Source: Povalibacter uvarum
GTDB lineage: Bacteria; Pseudomonadota; Gammaproteobacteria; Steroidobacterales; Steroidobacteraceae
DNA length: 64,000 bases
NCBI RefSeq assembly: GCF_014202975.1
Contig: NZ_JACHHZ010000002.1
Coordinates: 496,001-560,000, forward strand
Direction of reading: 5' to 3'
Numbering within the stretch: the first letter of the stretch is position 1; the number at the start of each line of letters is the position of its first letter. This document shows, piece by piece, positions 45,728 through 54,021 of the stretch. The position numbers and the translations under genes are program-made. Under the pieces are notes generated by a model. That model did not search any database, was not told the origin of the DNA, and saw only the letters and a program-made list of their open reading frames with translations.

Positions 45728-46432
45728 TTACTCCACCACCAACTTATACCCCGCCCCCGGAGTCGTCTGCAGCACCTGCGGTGTCGCGGGATCGTGCTCG
45801 AGTTTCTGTCGCAACCGATAGATCAACTGCTTCAGCGTCCGCCGTTCGCGCGAGGTTGCACGTCCCCACACATGATTGAGCAAACGTTCGGCGGTGACGG
45901 TTCTGCCGGGGCTCGTCATCAACAGATGCAGTGCCCTGAGCTCGAGCGGCGTCAGTCGGAACGGTTCGCCCGATCCGATGCGAAGGGTCTGCTGCTCGAG
46001 ATCGAGATGGACGTTACCGGCGGCGAGCGAATCGGCGTTCATCGGCTCAGAGCGCCGCACGAGAGCACGAATGCGGGCGAGCAGTGCACGCGGACTGAAT
46101 GGCTTGCGCACGTAGTCATCGGCGCCACTTTCGAGGGCACTGACCAGATCGTCCTCCTGGTCACGCACGGTGAGCATCATGATCGGCACCGTCGAGCGGC
46201 TGCGGATCTCGCGGCAGACTTCGAGGCCGTTCGGCGCCGGCATGTTGATGTCGAGCAGCACGAACTCGGGCGGCTCTTCCGCGAAGGAACGCAGTGCGCC
46301 GGAGCCGTCGTGTGCGGTGCGAACGTCGTAGCCCGCCTGACGCAGGGTGAAGCCGATCAGCGCGAGCAGATCGGCATCGTCATCCGCAATGAGCACCTTC
46401 AAGGGCCGGCTGACCTGAGGTTCGATGGCCAT
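45728..46432 (-). CDS. OmpR/PhoB-type response regulator (second)
   Basis: A 234-residue regulator. Receiver: acidic DDD near residue 17, phospho-acceptor in FVLLDINMPAPN, T in MMLTVRD, K in YVRKPFSP. The winged helix ends in QVLQTTPGAGYKLVVE. It is a paralogue of the regulator at 47.9-48.6 kb (shared DINMP, MMLTVR, PGAGYKLVVE). It is 2 nt after the FAD protein gene, and thus last in the sulfate/sensor unit. It may share the single kinase. Confidence 0.93.
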   Translation of the reverse strand: MAIEPQVSRPLKVLIADDDADLLALIGFTLRQAGYDVRTAHDGSGALRSFAEEPPEFVLLDINMPAPNGLEVCREIRSRSTVPIMMLTVRDQEDDLVSALESGADDYVRKPFSPRALLARIRALVRRSEPMNADSLAAGNVHLDLEQQTLRIGSGEPFRLTPLELRALHLLMTSPGRTVTAERLLNHVWGRATSRERRTLKQLIYRLRQKLEHDPATPQVLQTTPGAGYKLVVE

Positions 46433-46434
46433 GA

Positions 46435-47838
46435 TCAACCGCGCTCCGTCGCAAGCAATGCGGCGAGTTGCTCCGCGTGACCGCGCAGCTCGCCGACTGC
46501 CGTCGCTTCCCAATGATCGGCACGCAACATCGGACCGACGTAGAACAAGTGCGGACCGGGCCAGCCGTCGGCATCCATCACCGCGCCTTTGGGTCCCGTT
46601 CGCAGACCCAGGCCGAGCGGATCAGGCACACACAGCCCCCTCTCCAGCAAATTGCGCCAGAGCGGATCGTTCGAGCGCTCGATCGCGTAATCCGGGCCCG
46701 TGCAGTTCACCACCTGATCGACCGTCAGCGTTTCGGATTGCGCGGCATGCCGCGGACGCCACGTGACTTCGATCCGGCCCGCGCGGGCTTCGAAGCGCTG
46801 GATCCGGCCGGCGTGAATCTGCATCTGTCCGCCGTTACGCAGCGTCTCGATCCGCTGCAGCACGTCCGGTGGAAGGCGATGTCGATGGACTTCCCACTGC
46901 GCGCGCAGGTGCCGCATGAAGCGTTCGCGATCGCGCTCCGGCATGCGCTGCCAGATCGTCGGCGCCATGTGGCGCACGAAAGTGACTGCTTCGCGCCAGT
47001 CGCCTCCGCATCGCTCTGCTTCCGCCGCGAGCAGACGCACTGCGCTCGCCAGCCCCCGCAGCGATCGCGATGCCGCCAGCAGCAATGCATTGCCGTCGCC
47101 CTTGAATGCTTCGGGCCTGAAAGGCGTTTGTCGCGGCGGCAGCAATCCGTGACGCGACAGCGCGTGAATTCTTGGTGTCGTGTGACGATCCGCTGAAGCA
47201 ACGTTCACGATGTCGGCCATCGTGAGACCGGTGCCGATCAGGAGCACCGATTGATGCCGCGCGAACTTCAGGTCCTGCGACCACGGATCCGCCACGTACG
47301 CCGGATTTCCGATGAGCGTTTTCGCTGCAGGAAGAGAAGCCGGTTTCGGATTGCCCAGCGCCAGCACGACATCGTCGGCGGTGAGTTTGCGTCCATCAGC
47401 GAGTTCGAGCTGCAGCGGCAAATGCCGCTCGAGGCGCCGCACTCCACTGACTTCGCCGCGCCAGATCTCCAGGCGGATATTGCTGGGTGCGCTCAGTTCG
47501 GCGGCAAGCAGCACCTGCTGAAGGTATTCCCCGTAGAGCGCCCTCGGCAGAAAGTCCTCACCGGTAGCCTTGGGAATGCGTTCCTGCGCAAAGTGGAGAA
47601 ATTCCTTCGGTGCGAGGGAATTCGCCGACATGCGGCTTGCCGGCACGTTGAGCAGGTATGGGAACCGCCGTTCCGCGTACGCGACACCACGCCCGACCGT
47701 CTCCGATCGTTCGATCAGCACCAGTCGCGTGGGTCCCCGAGGCGGCCGACGCAGGAGATTCGCGGCCACCAGCGTGCCGCTGAAACCTCCGCCGACGATC
47801 GCGATCGTGCGCAGCAATCCCGCCAAGAAACACTCCAC
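46435..47838 (-). CDS. FAD/NAD(P)-binding protein (COG4529-like)
   Basis: A 467-residue flavoprotein with a Rossmann FAD site TIAIVGGGFSGTLVAANLL, the block RFPYLLNVPASRMS, a second dinucleotide site SVLLIGTGLTMADIVN, and VVNCTGPDY near the C-terminus. It resembles uncharacterised NAD(P)-binding FAD oxidoreductases often annotated as hydroxyacylglutathione-hydrolase-like or HpaB-like. The start is uncertain: GTG (used here) or a TTG seven codons later. Embedded between two OmpR-type regulators in the sulfate unit; the electron acceptor is unknown. Confidence 0.85.
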   Translation of the reverse strand: MECFLAGLLRTIAIVGGGFSGTLVAANLLRRPPRGPTRLVLIERSETVGRGVAYAERRFPYLLNVPASRMSANSLAPKEFLHFAQERIPKATGEDFLPRALYGEYLQQVLLAAELSAPSNIRLEIWRGEVSGVRRLERHLPLQLELADGRKLTADDVVLALGNPKPASLPAAKTLIGNPAYVADPWSQDLKFARHQSVLLIGTGLTMADIVNVASADRHTTPRIHALSRHGLLPPRQTPFRPEAFKGDGNALLLAASRSLRGLASAVRLLAAEAERCGGDWREAVTFVRHMAPTIWQRMPERDRERFMRHLRAQWEVHRHRLPPDVLQRIETLRNGGQMQIHAGRIQRFEARAGRIEVTWRPRHAAQSETLTVDQVVNCTGPDYAIERSNDPLWRNLLERGLCVPDPLGLGLRTGPKGAVMDADGWPGPHLFYVGPMLRADHWEATAVGELRGHAEQLAALLATERG

Positions 47839-47919
47839 CTGAATCTGTCGCGGACAGACTAGGTGAAGGGCGGTATCAAGTAAGTAACTGCGAGGTTAGA
47901 GATTGGGAGCGGGTCCCGG

Positions 47920-48594
47920 TCATTCGACGACGAGCTTGTATCCCGCGCCCGGCGCCGTCTGCAGCATCTCCGGCGCCGCGGGATCGATCTCGATCTTCTG
48001 GCGCAGGCGATGCACGAGTTGCTTGAGGAGCTGGCGGTCACCCGATCCCTTGTGTCCCCACACCTGCATCAGCAGGCGATCGGAGCTCACCGTGTGACCG
48101 GCATTCGCGATCAGCATCTGCAACAGGCGCAGTTCGAGCTTCGTGAGGCGCACCGGCGGATTGCCGCCCACCTGCACCGTGTGTTCTTCGACATCCAGCT
48201 GCACGCGACCCGCTGCGAGCGGTGCCGAGTTCTCCATCCCTGCGCGACGCAGCAGCGCTTTCACCCGGGCCAGCAACGTTCTCGGGCTGAACGGCTTCGT
48301 AAGGTAGTCATCCGCGCCGAGTTCCAGGGCCTTCACGAGATCCTCTTCCTCGCCGCGCACGGTGAGCATCATCACCGGCACGCGCGATTTCGCACGGACG
48401 GCTTCGCACACCTGGAAACCGCTCGCACCCGGCATGTTGATGTCGAGAATGACGAGATCGGGTGATTCGGATTCGAACGCCTTGATCGCGCTCGGCCCGT
48501 CACCTGCCTTGACGACAAGATAACCCGCCTGCGAAAGCGTGAACGCGATCAGCGCGAGCAGGTCTTTGTCGTCGTCGGCGGAGAGGATTTTCAT
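47920..48594 (-). CDS. OmpR/PhoB-type response regulator (first)
   Basis: A 224-residue regulator. Receiver: D8/D9, phospho-acceptor in LVILDINMPGASG, T in MMLTVRG, K in YLTKPFSP. The DNA-binding wing starts PVRLTKLELRLLQMLI and ends MLQTAPGAGYKLVVE. It follows the histidine kinase on the same strand (117 nt) and is its likely direct partner. Targets are probably the cys genes upstream, which is inference. Confidence 0.95.
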   Translation of the reverse strand: MKILSADDDKDLLALIAFTLSQAGYLVVKAGDGPSAIKAFESESPDLVILDINMPGASGFQVCEAVRAKSRVPVMMLTVRGEEEDLVKALELGADDYLTKPFSPRTLLARVKALLRRAGMENSAPLAAGRVQLDVEEHTVQVGGNPPVRLTKLELRLLQMLIANAGHTVSSDRLLMQVWGHKGSGDRQLLKQLVHRLRQKIEIDPAAPEMLQTAPGAGYKLVVE

Positions 48595-48711
48595 GAAGAT
48601 GGAGCGACGTGGGTGACGGAAGTGACGACAGTCACTCCCGCCAGAATAAGATGTTGCGACGCAGGCTGTGCATACGAAAGTGGCATGTCGTGGTAACCGG
48701 TTCTGCCTTCG

Positions 48712-50817
48712 TCACTCAGGCTTCGCCTGCATCAGCTCCACCACGAACCTCGTTCGCCCTTCCCTGCGTTCCGCATGGATCGAGCCTTCGTGGCGATTGA
48801 TGATGGATTTGACGATCCACAGACCGAGACCGAGGCCGCCCGGCTCGGGTTCCTGGTCGGGGCCGCGGTAGAAGCGTTCGAAGATCGAACCGCTCTCGAT
48901 CTCCGGGACGCCGGCACCTTCGTCTTCGACCCAGGTCGTCACTGTGTGGCCCGTAGCCGAGGCGCCAATGCGAACGGTGCTGTCCTCGGGCGCGAACTTG
49001 CTGGCATTGGCCAGCAGGTTCACGAACACCTGCGTCAGTCGCGGGCCATCGCCGTCGACACGCGGCAGATCCTCCGGAATATCGAGGACCAGTGTCTGGC
49101 GGCGCTGCTTCAGCAACGCACCGATGAGGGCGTCCGCATCCTCGACGATCTCGGCGATCGCGACGCTCTGGTGCCGGATGCCGAGTTGCCCGGATTCGAT
49201 GCGGACGCTTTCCAGCAGGTTGTCGATCAGGCGCGTGAGCCGCAGTGCACCGCGCTCGAGCGAGAGCACGAGCTCCTTCTGATCGGTGACGGACATCGTA
49301 TCCATGCCTTCCCGCAGCAACTCGATCGAGGCGAGCTGCGCGGCAAGCGGTGTGCGGAATTCGTGTGAGATATTCGCAAGCACTGAATCGCGCGCACGGC
49401 GGACGCCTTCGAGCTCCGTTTCGTCACGAATGACCTGTACCTGCAGGTCGTCGACGGGTGCCGCGCTCGTGATGATGGTCGTGCGCGGCGTTCCTTCTCG
49501 GAGATTGAGCCTCTCGGTCGACTGCGCGCTGCCCTCGGAGCGAGCGTGCAGGATCGGGCAGTTGTTTTCGCACGGCCGCATGCCGTTCTCGGCACAGGGC
49601 TTCAGCACGTCGCCGCAGAAGCGGCCGATCGCTTCATGTGCCTGCACGCCGAGCAATCGCGCCGCTTGCGGGTTCAAGTAGCGAATGACACGGGACTTGT
49701 CGACCGCGTACACGCCCTCGACGATTCCGCCCAGGACCGCCTGTGCCTCCGCTTCGCGCCGTCGCAACGCACCCGTCAGTTCGACGAGGTTGTTGCGCAT
49801 GTCTTCCATCGTGCGACCGAGCTTGCCGACCTCTTTGGTGCCGCCGACGGGGATCGATGTCGAGAAGTCACCGTGACCCAATCGCTCAGCCGCTTCGGTC
49901 AGCGTGCTGACGGGGCCGGTGACCTGCTGCCCAAGGATCACGCCCGCGAGAACCGCGAGCGCCGCCAGTACGATCGCGGTGATGATCAATCGCTTCACGA
50001 GGCTGCCAGTGGATTTGTCGATATCGCCGGCCGGCAGCCGCGCTTCGAGCAGCGCGATGGCTTCACCGGTGGATGCGAAGATGGGGAAGCTGGCGGCGTA
50101 CAGGTCCGCATCGCCGATGCGCGCAACTGCGGAACGGCCATCGGACAATCCCGCGGAATGCAGCCGCGTGAAATCGTCGACGACGCGGTTGTTTACGAAC
50201 GTCCGGTAGCTGATGAGATGAATGCCGAGTCCGACACGATCGCTGAGCAACCGTCCTAGCTTTTCATCCATCAGTCGAGCAACGAAGACGCGTCGCTCGG
50301 TTGCGCCCCCGACCTGCGCGGACGCACCGAGCACCGCACTCCCGGTGTTCGTCGGAACAGCGAGGAAACGCTCGCCCTGCTCCGTCGTTGCCTGCGCGAT
50401 CTCCGCCCATGGCAAAGCAACGCCCGCCTGTGCGACGAGTGAGCGACCCTCGAATACCGCGCACGCAGTGATCGTGTCCGTATTGCATGAACGCCGCAGA
50501 TAGGGACCGATGGCAGCCGCCTGGCGATCCGCCAGCAAGCGCTGCAACGTCGCCCGCTCAGCGACACTCTTCGCATGCGTCAGCGCGTCTTCACCGAAAC
50601 GGCGCAGATCCTCGCGGGCCATCGCGCCAGCCAGCTGCACGCGCGACTTGCCCTGCTGGTCCGCCAGGTCCCGCAGCGAACCGATCGCGGAAATGGAAAT
50701 GCCGCCCACGACCAGGATCACGATCAGCACGTTGATCGCGGCGATCCAGAACCCAAGGCTCGCACGCGACGTGTCGAGCTGGATGCGGTCGATGAATTCC
50801 TGGAGCCTGGAAAGCAT
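48712..50817 (-). CDS. Membrane sensor histidine kinase with HAMP and Cys-rich PAS
   Basis: A 701-residue kinase. Membrane helices at about 22-44 and 275-297 flank a periplasmic sensor of about 230 residues containing a Cys pair (C111 and C119). HAMP follows (300-350), then a PAS domain (about 355-465) with cysteines C401, C408, C416 and C420 (spacing 6, 7, 3). The phospho-acceptor is H485 in NISHEFRTP, and the ATPase has LLANASKFAP, DEGAGVPE and GLGLGLWIVKSI. The four-Cys cluster in the PAS looks like a metal or iron-sulfur site. It lies directly after cysW in the sulfate unit. Confidence 0.93.
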   Translation of the reverse strand: MLSRLQEFIDRIQLDTSRASLGFWIAAINVLIVILVVGGISISAIGSLRDLADQQGKSRVQLAGAMAREDLRRFGEDALTHAKSVAERATLQRLLADRQAAAIGPYLRRSCNTDTITACAVFEGRSLVAQAGVALPWAEIAQATTEQGERFLAVPTNTGSAVLGASAQVGGATERRVFVARLMDEKLGRLLSDRVGLGIHLISYRTFVNNRVVDDFTRLHSAGLSDGRSAVARIGDADLYAASFPIFASTGEAIALLEARLPAGDIDKSTGSLVKRLIITAIVLAALAVLAGVILGQQVTGPVSTLTEAAERLGHGDFSTSIPVGGTKEVGKLGRTMEDMRNNLVELTGALRRREAEAQAVLGGIVEGVYAVDKSRVIRYLNPQAARLLGVQAHEAIGRFCGDVLKPCAENGMRPCENNCPILHARSEGSAQSTERLNLREGTPRTTIITSAAPVDDLQVQVIRDETELEGVRRARDSVLANISHEFRTPLAAQLASIELLREGMDTMSVTDQKELVLSLERGALRLTRLIDNLLESVRIESGQLGIRHQSVAIAEIVEDADALIGALLKQRRQTLVLDIPEDLPRVDGDGPRLTQVFVNLLANASKFAPEDSTVRIGASATGHTVTTWVEDEGAGVPEIESGSIFERFYRGPDQEPEPGGLGLGLWIVKSIINRHEGSIHAERREGRTRFVVELMQAKPE

Positions 50818-50824
50818 GGAAGAA

Positions 50825-50948
50825 GCGGTTAGCGGTTAGCGGTTCGCGGTTGGTTCGGAATAGAGAGAGCTGGCGCACGCATAGCCGTTGGGTATCTCCG
50901 GCTCTGGTCCGGATCTGAACCAACCGCTGACCGCGAACCGCCAACCGC
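50825..50948. repeat. Inverted heptamer arrays (GCGGTTN)x4 and (NNACCGC)x4
   Basis: Left arm: GCGGTTA, GCGGTTA, GCGGTTC, GCGGTTG at 50825-50852. Right arm: CAACCGC, TGACCGC, GAACCGC, CAACCGC at 50921-50948. The arms are inverted relative to each other with a 68-bp spacer. It fills the gap between cysW and the histidine kinase. Confidence 0.93.
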
Positions 50949-50956
50949 TTCGTCCG

Positions 50957-51820
50957 TCACGTCTTTTGTCTCCACTCGATCAGCGACTTGATGATCAATG
51001 TCAGGACCGCCAGCAGCGTGAGCAGTGAGGCGACCGCGAAGGCACCGACGAAATTGTATTCCTGGTAGAGGATTTCCACATGCAGCGGCATGGTCGTCGT
51101 CAGGCCGCGGATGTGGCCGGAGACCACGGAGACGGCGCCGAATTCGCCCATTGCACGAGCATTGCACAGGATCACGCCGTACAGCAGGCCCCAGCGGATC
51201 TTGGGCAGGGTCACGTGGAAGAAGGTCATGATGCCGCCGGCGCCGAGGGTGATGGCGGCCTCCTCTTCGTCGTTGCCCATCTGCTGCATCAACGGGATCA
51301 GTTCGCGGGCGACGTACGGGAACGTCACGAACATCGTCGCGAGGATGATGCCGGGCAGCGCGAAGACGATGCTGATGTCGTGCTCCTGCAGCCACAGGCC
51401 GAACCAGCCCTGCATGCCGAACAGCAGCACGTAGATCAGGCCGGAGATCACGGGCGACACCGCGATCGGCAGGTCGATCAGCGTGATCAGGATGCTCTTG
51501 CCCTTGAACTCGAACTTCGCGATGGCCCACGCAGCCGCGACGCCGAACACTGTGTTGGTCGGAACGACGATCGCCGCCGTGATCAGCGTCAGCCGGATCG
51601 CCGCAATCGTGTCGGGATCGGCGAAGCTGTTGAAGTACATCTCGAAGCCCTTGCTCAGCGCCGTCGCGAACACCGTGATGAGCGGTGCGAACAACAGGGC
51701 CGCAAGGAACAGCAGCGAGAGCGTGATGAACGCGCCCTTGATGACGGAGCTGACGAAAGTGTCGCGCCCCGGCCGGCTCGCGATCTCATCGAGCAGCGCT
51801 CTTGAAGGTCCACCGGCCAT
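50957..51820 (-). CDS. cysW: Sulfate ABC importer permease CysW
   Basis: A 287-residue membrane protein with six or so helices. The coupling loop is [28 protein letters not shown], with the conserved EAA-type Gly. Blocks [59 protein letters not shown] and [19 protein letters not shown] are typical of CysW. With CysT it forms the channel for sulfate or thiosulfate. The downstream 139-bp gap contains the inverted heptamer arrays. Confidence 0.95.
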   Translation of the reverse strand: MAGGPSRALLDEIASRPGRDTFVSSVIKGAFITLSLLFLAALLFAPLITVFATALSKGFEMYFNSFADPDTIAAIRLTLITAAIVVPTNTVFGVAAAWAIAKFEFKGKSILITLIDLPIAVSPVISGLIYVLLFGMQGWFGLWLQEHDISIVFALPGIILATMFVTFPYVARELIPLMQQMGNDEEEAAITLGAGGIMTFFHVTLPKIRWGLLYGVILCNARAMGEFGAVSVVSGHIRGLTTTMPLHVEILYQEYNFVGAFAVASLLTLLAVLTLIIKSLIEWRQKT

Positions 51821-51836
51821 CAGGCGACTCCTCTCG

Positions 51837-51915
51837 GTTGTGGGTCCGACTTCAGTCGGACTCGCTGCGAGGATCGCCTGCGGCGATGACGTCCGGCTGA
51901 AGCCGGACCCACAAC
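51837..51915. repeat. Palindromic intergenic element (GTGGGTCCG type), copy 2
   Basis: Outer arms GTTGTGGGTCCG and CGGACCCACAAC, with inner stems GTCCGAC-TTCA-GTCGGAC and GTCCGGC-TGAA-GCCGGAC. Same family as 36081-36196. Lies between cysT and cysW. Confidence 0.9.
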
Positions 51916-51937
51916 GGGAGGCCGATTCCGTCTCTGG

Positions 51938-51965
51938 CTATCCGCCATCCGCCATCCGCTATCCA
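51938..51965. repeat. Heptamer array x4 (CTATCCG/CCATCCG)
   Basis: CTATCCG, CCATCCG, CCATCCG, CTATCCA in tandem, preceded by TCTCTGG. Lies between the palindromic element and the end of cysT. Confidence 0.85.
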
Positions 51966-51974
51966 CTTCCATCT

Positions 51975-52814
51975 TCACCGCCCCGCCGCCACGTGTCGGC
52001 GACGCCCCCAGGTCTGCAGCAGGTTGATGGACAGCAGCATGACGAACGAGATGACGAGCATCAGGAAACCGATCGCCGCAGCGCCGACGTAGTCGAACTG
52101 TTCGAGCTTGATGACGATCAGCAGCGGTGCGATCTCGGTCTTCATCGGCAGGTTGCCGGCGATGAAGATGACCGAACCGTACTCACCCACGCCGCGCGCG
52201 AACGCCATCGTGAATCCGGTGAGCAGCGCGGGGGTAACCGTCGGCAGGATGATGCGCCGGAAGATCGTGAAGCGTCCCGCGCCGAGGGTTTCCGCCGCGT
52301 CCTCGAGATCGCGCTGCACCTCGACCAGCGCCGGCTGAATCGATCTCACGACGAACGGCAGGCCGATCAGCGTGAGCGCGACGACGACACCGATCCACGT
52401 GTAGGCCACCTTGATGCCGAACGGCGCGAGGTGCTCGCCGATCCAGCCGTTCTCCGCGAAGACTGCGGTCAGCGCGATACCCGACACGGCGGTCGGCAGC
52501 GCAAAAGGCATGTCGATCAGCGCATCGATCAGCTTGCGACCCGGAAAGTCGTAACGCACCAGCGTCCAGGCGATGACGAACCCGAAGATGCCGTTGAGCG
52601 TCGCCGCCAGCAGCGACGCGCCGAAGCTCAGACGAAACGACGCGAGCACGCGCGGATCGAACAGCACGTTCAGGAAATCATCCCAGCCCATCGTCGCCGT
52701 CTTCATCACGAGCGCCGCCAGCGGTATGAGCACCAGCGCGCAGAGGAAGAAGACAGAGAAGCCCAGCGTGAGGCCGAAGCCGGGAAGGATGGAGGGTTGG
52801 CGGAAAGAGGACAT
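51975..52814 (-). CDS. cysT: Sulfate ABC importer permease CysT (CysU)
   Basis: A 279-residue permease. The coupling loop is DLEDAAETLGAGRFTIFRRIILPTVTPALLTG. Other blocks are LSFGASLLAATLNGIFGFVIAWTLVRYDFPGRKLIDALIDMPFALPTAVSGIAL and GVGEYGSVIFIAGNLPMKTEIAPLLI. It pairs with CysW. The start is followed on its upstream side by the REP element and the 52.8-kb heptamer array in the 130-bp gap to sbp. Confidence 0.95.
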   Translation of the reverse strand: MSSFRQPSILPGFGLTLGFSVFFLCALVLIPLAALVMKTATMGWDDFLNVLFDPRVLASFRLSFGASLLAATLNGIFGFVIAWTLVRYDFPGRKLIDALIDMPFALPTAVSGIALTAVFAENGWIGEHLAPFGIKVAYTWIGVVVALTLIGLPFVVRSIQPALVEVQRDLEDAAETLGAGRFTIFRRIILPTVTPALLTGFTMAFARGVGEYGSVIFIAGNLPMKTEIAPLLIVIKLEQFDYVGAAAIGFLMLVISFVMLLSINLLQTWGRRRHVAAGR

Positions 52815-52825
52815 ACGGACTAGCT

Positions 52826-52853
52826 GTGAGCGGTGAGCGATGAGCGGCGAGCC
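52826..52853. repeat. Heptamer array x4 (GTGAGCG/ATGAGCG)
   Basis: GTGAGCG, GTGAGCG, ATGAGCG, GCGAGCC in tandem, 12 bp upstream of the cysT start and next to the REP-like element. Confidence 0.8.
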
Positions 52854-52861
52854 CGAAGTCC

Positions 52862-52928
52862 GTCATTGCCGCGCAAGCGGGAATCCATGCCTTTCGCCGA
52901 GATGGATTCCCGCGTGCGCGGGAATGAC
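52862..52928. repeat. REP-like double hairpin, copy 2
   Basis: ATTGCCGC-GCAA-GCGGGAAT and ATTCCCGC-GTGC-GCGGGAAT with the same spacing as at 15840-15905. Lies between sbp and cysT. Confidence 0.9.
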
Positions 52929-52944
52929 GAGTGGCTAGCGCGCA

Positions 52945-54021
52945 TCACTGCGCCCCCGCCTGATAAATGCGATCAAACACTCCGCCATCCGCGAAGTGCT
53001 TCGCATGCGCCGCACTCCAGCCACCGAAGACTTCGTCGATCGTGAACGTCGGCAGCGTCGGGAACAGCTCGCCGTACTTGGCGAGGATCTCTGGCTTGCG
53101 CGGACGGAAATAGTGCTTCGCCGCGAGTTCCTGGCCTGCATCCGAATAGAGATGCTGCAGGTACGCTTCGGCGATCTGCCGGGTGCCGCGACGATCGACC
53201 ACGGTGTCGACTACTGCGACGGGGGGCTCCGCGAGAATCGTGATCGACGGAATCACGATCTCGACTTTGTCGGGTCCAAGCTCCTTGAGTGCGAGCAGTG
53301 CCTCGTTCTCCCACGCAATCAGGACGTCACCGATCTCGCGCTGCACGAACGTATTCGTCGCGCCACGCGCGCCACTGTCGAGCACAGGCGTGTGACGATA
53401 GATTTCTCCGACGAATCTCTCCGCCGAAGCCTGCGCCTCTTCCACCTGCGCGGCGTTCGCGGGATCGTCGAGCTTCGACCAGTCGCCGAGCTGACGATGC
53501 AGCTCGTAGCCCCACGCCGCGAGATAGTTCCAGCGTGCTCCGCCGGACGTCTTCGGGTTCGGCGTCACTACGCTGACGCCCTCGCGAACGAGATCCGGCC
53601 AGTCGCGAATCTGCTTCGGATTGCCTTTGCGCACCAGGAACACGATCGTCGATGTGTAGGGCGCGCTGTTGTTGGGAAAGCGGGTCTGCCAGTTGGCGCC
53701 GAGCCGCTTGCCCTTCTCCTGGATGGAATTGATGTCGTAAGCGAGCGCTAGTGTCACGACATCCGCGTCGAGTCCGTCGATCACCGCGCGAGCCTGACTG
53801 CCCGAGCCGCTGTGCGACTGTTTGATCGTCACGCGCTGCCCTGTCTGCTGCTGCCATTGGCGCGCGAAATCCTCGTTGAAATCCCTGTAGAGCTCACGCG
53901 TCGGGTCGTAGCTGACATTGAGCAGCGTGACACTCTTGTCGTCGGAGGAACCACAGCCGGCGAGAGTGAGGATCGACAGCAGCGTGACGAACGCCGTGCG
54001 CAAGGATGGTGAGAGGTTCAT
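52945..54021 (-). CDS. sbp: Sulfate-binding lipoprotein of the importer
   Basis: A 358-residue Sbp/CysP-family binding protein. The signal ends in LTLAGC, with the lipidated Cys at 23, so the mature protein should be anchored in a membrane. Conserved blocks are [86 protein letters not shown] and [18 protein letters not shown]. It delivers sulfate or thiosulfate to CysT/CysW. The start overlaps the cysA stop as ATGA, so the two are co-translated. Confidence 0.95.
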   Translation of the reverse strand: MNLSPSLRTAFVTLLSILTLAGCGSSDDKSVTLLNVSYDPTRELYRDFNEDFARQWQQQTGQRVTIKQSHSGSGSQARAVIDGLDADVVTLALAYDINSIQEKGKRLGANWQTRFPNNSAPYTSTIVFLVRKGNPKQIRDWPDLVREGVSVVTPNPKTSGGARWNYLAAWGYELHRQLGDWSKLDDPANAAQVEEAQASAERFVGEIYRHTPVLDSGARGATNTFVQREIGDVLIAWENEALLALKELGPDKVEIVIPSITILAEPPVAVVDTVVDRRGTRQIAEAYLQHLYSDAGQELAAKHYFRPRKPEILAKYGELFPTLPTFTIDEVFGGWSAAHAKHFADGGVFDRIYQAGAQ

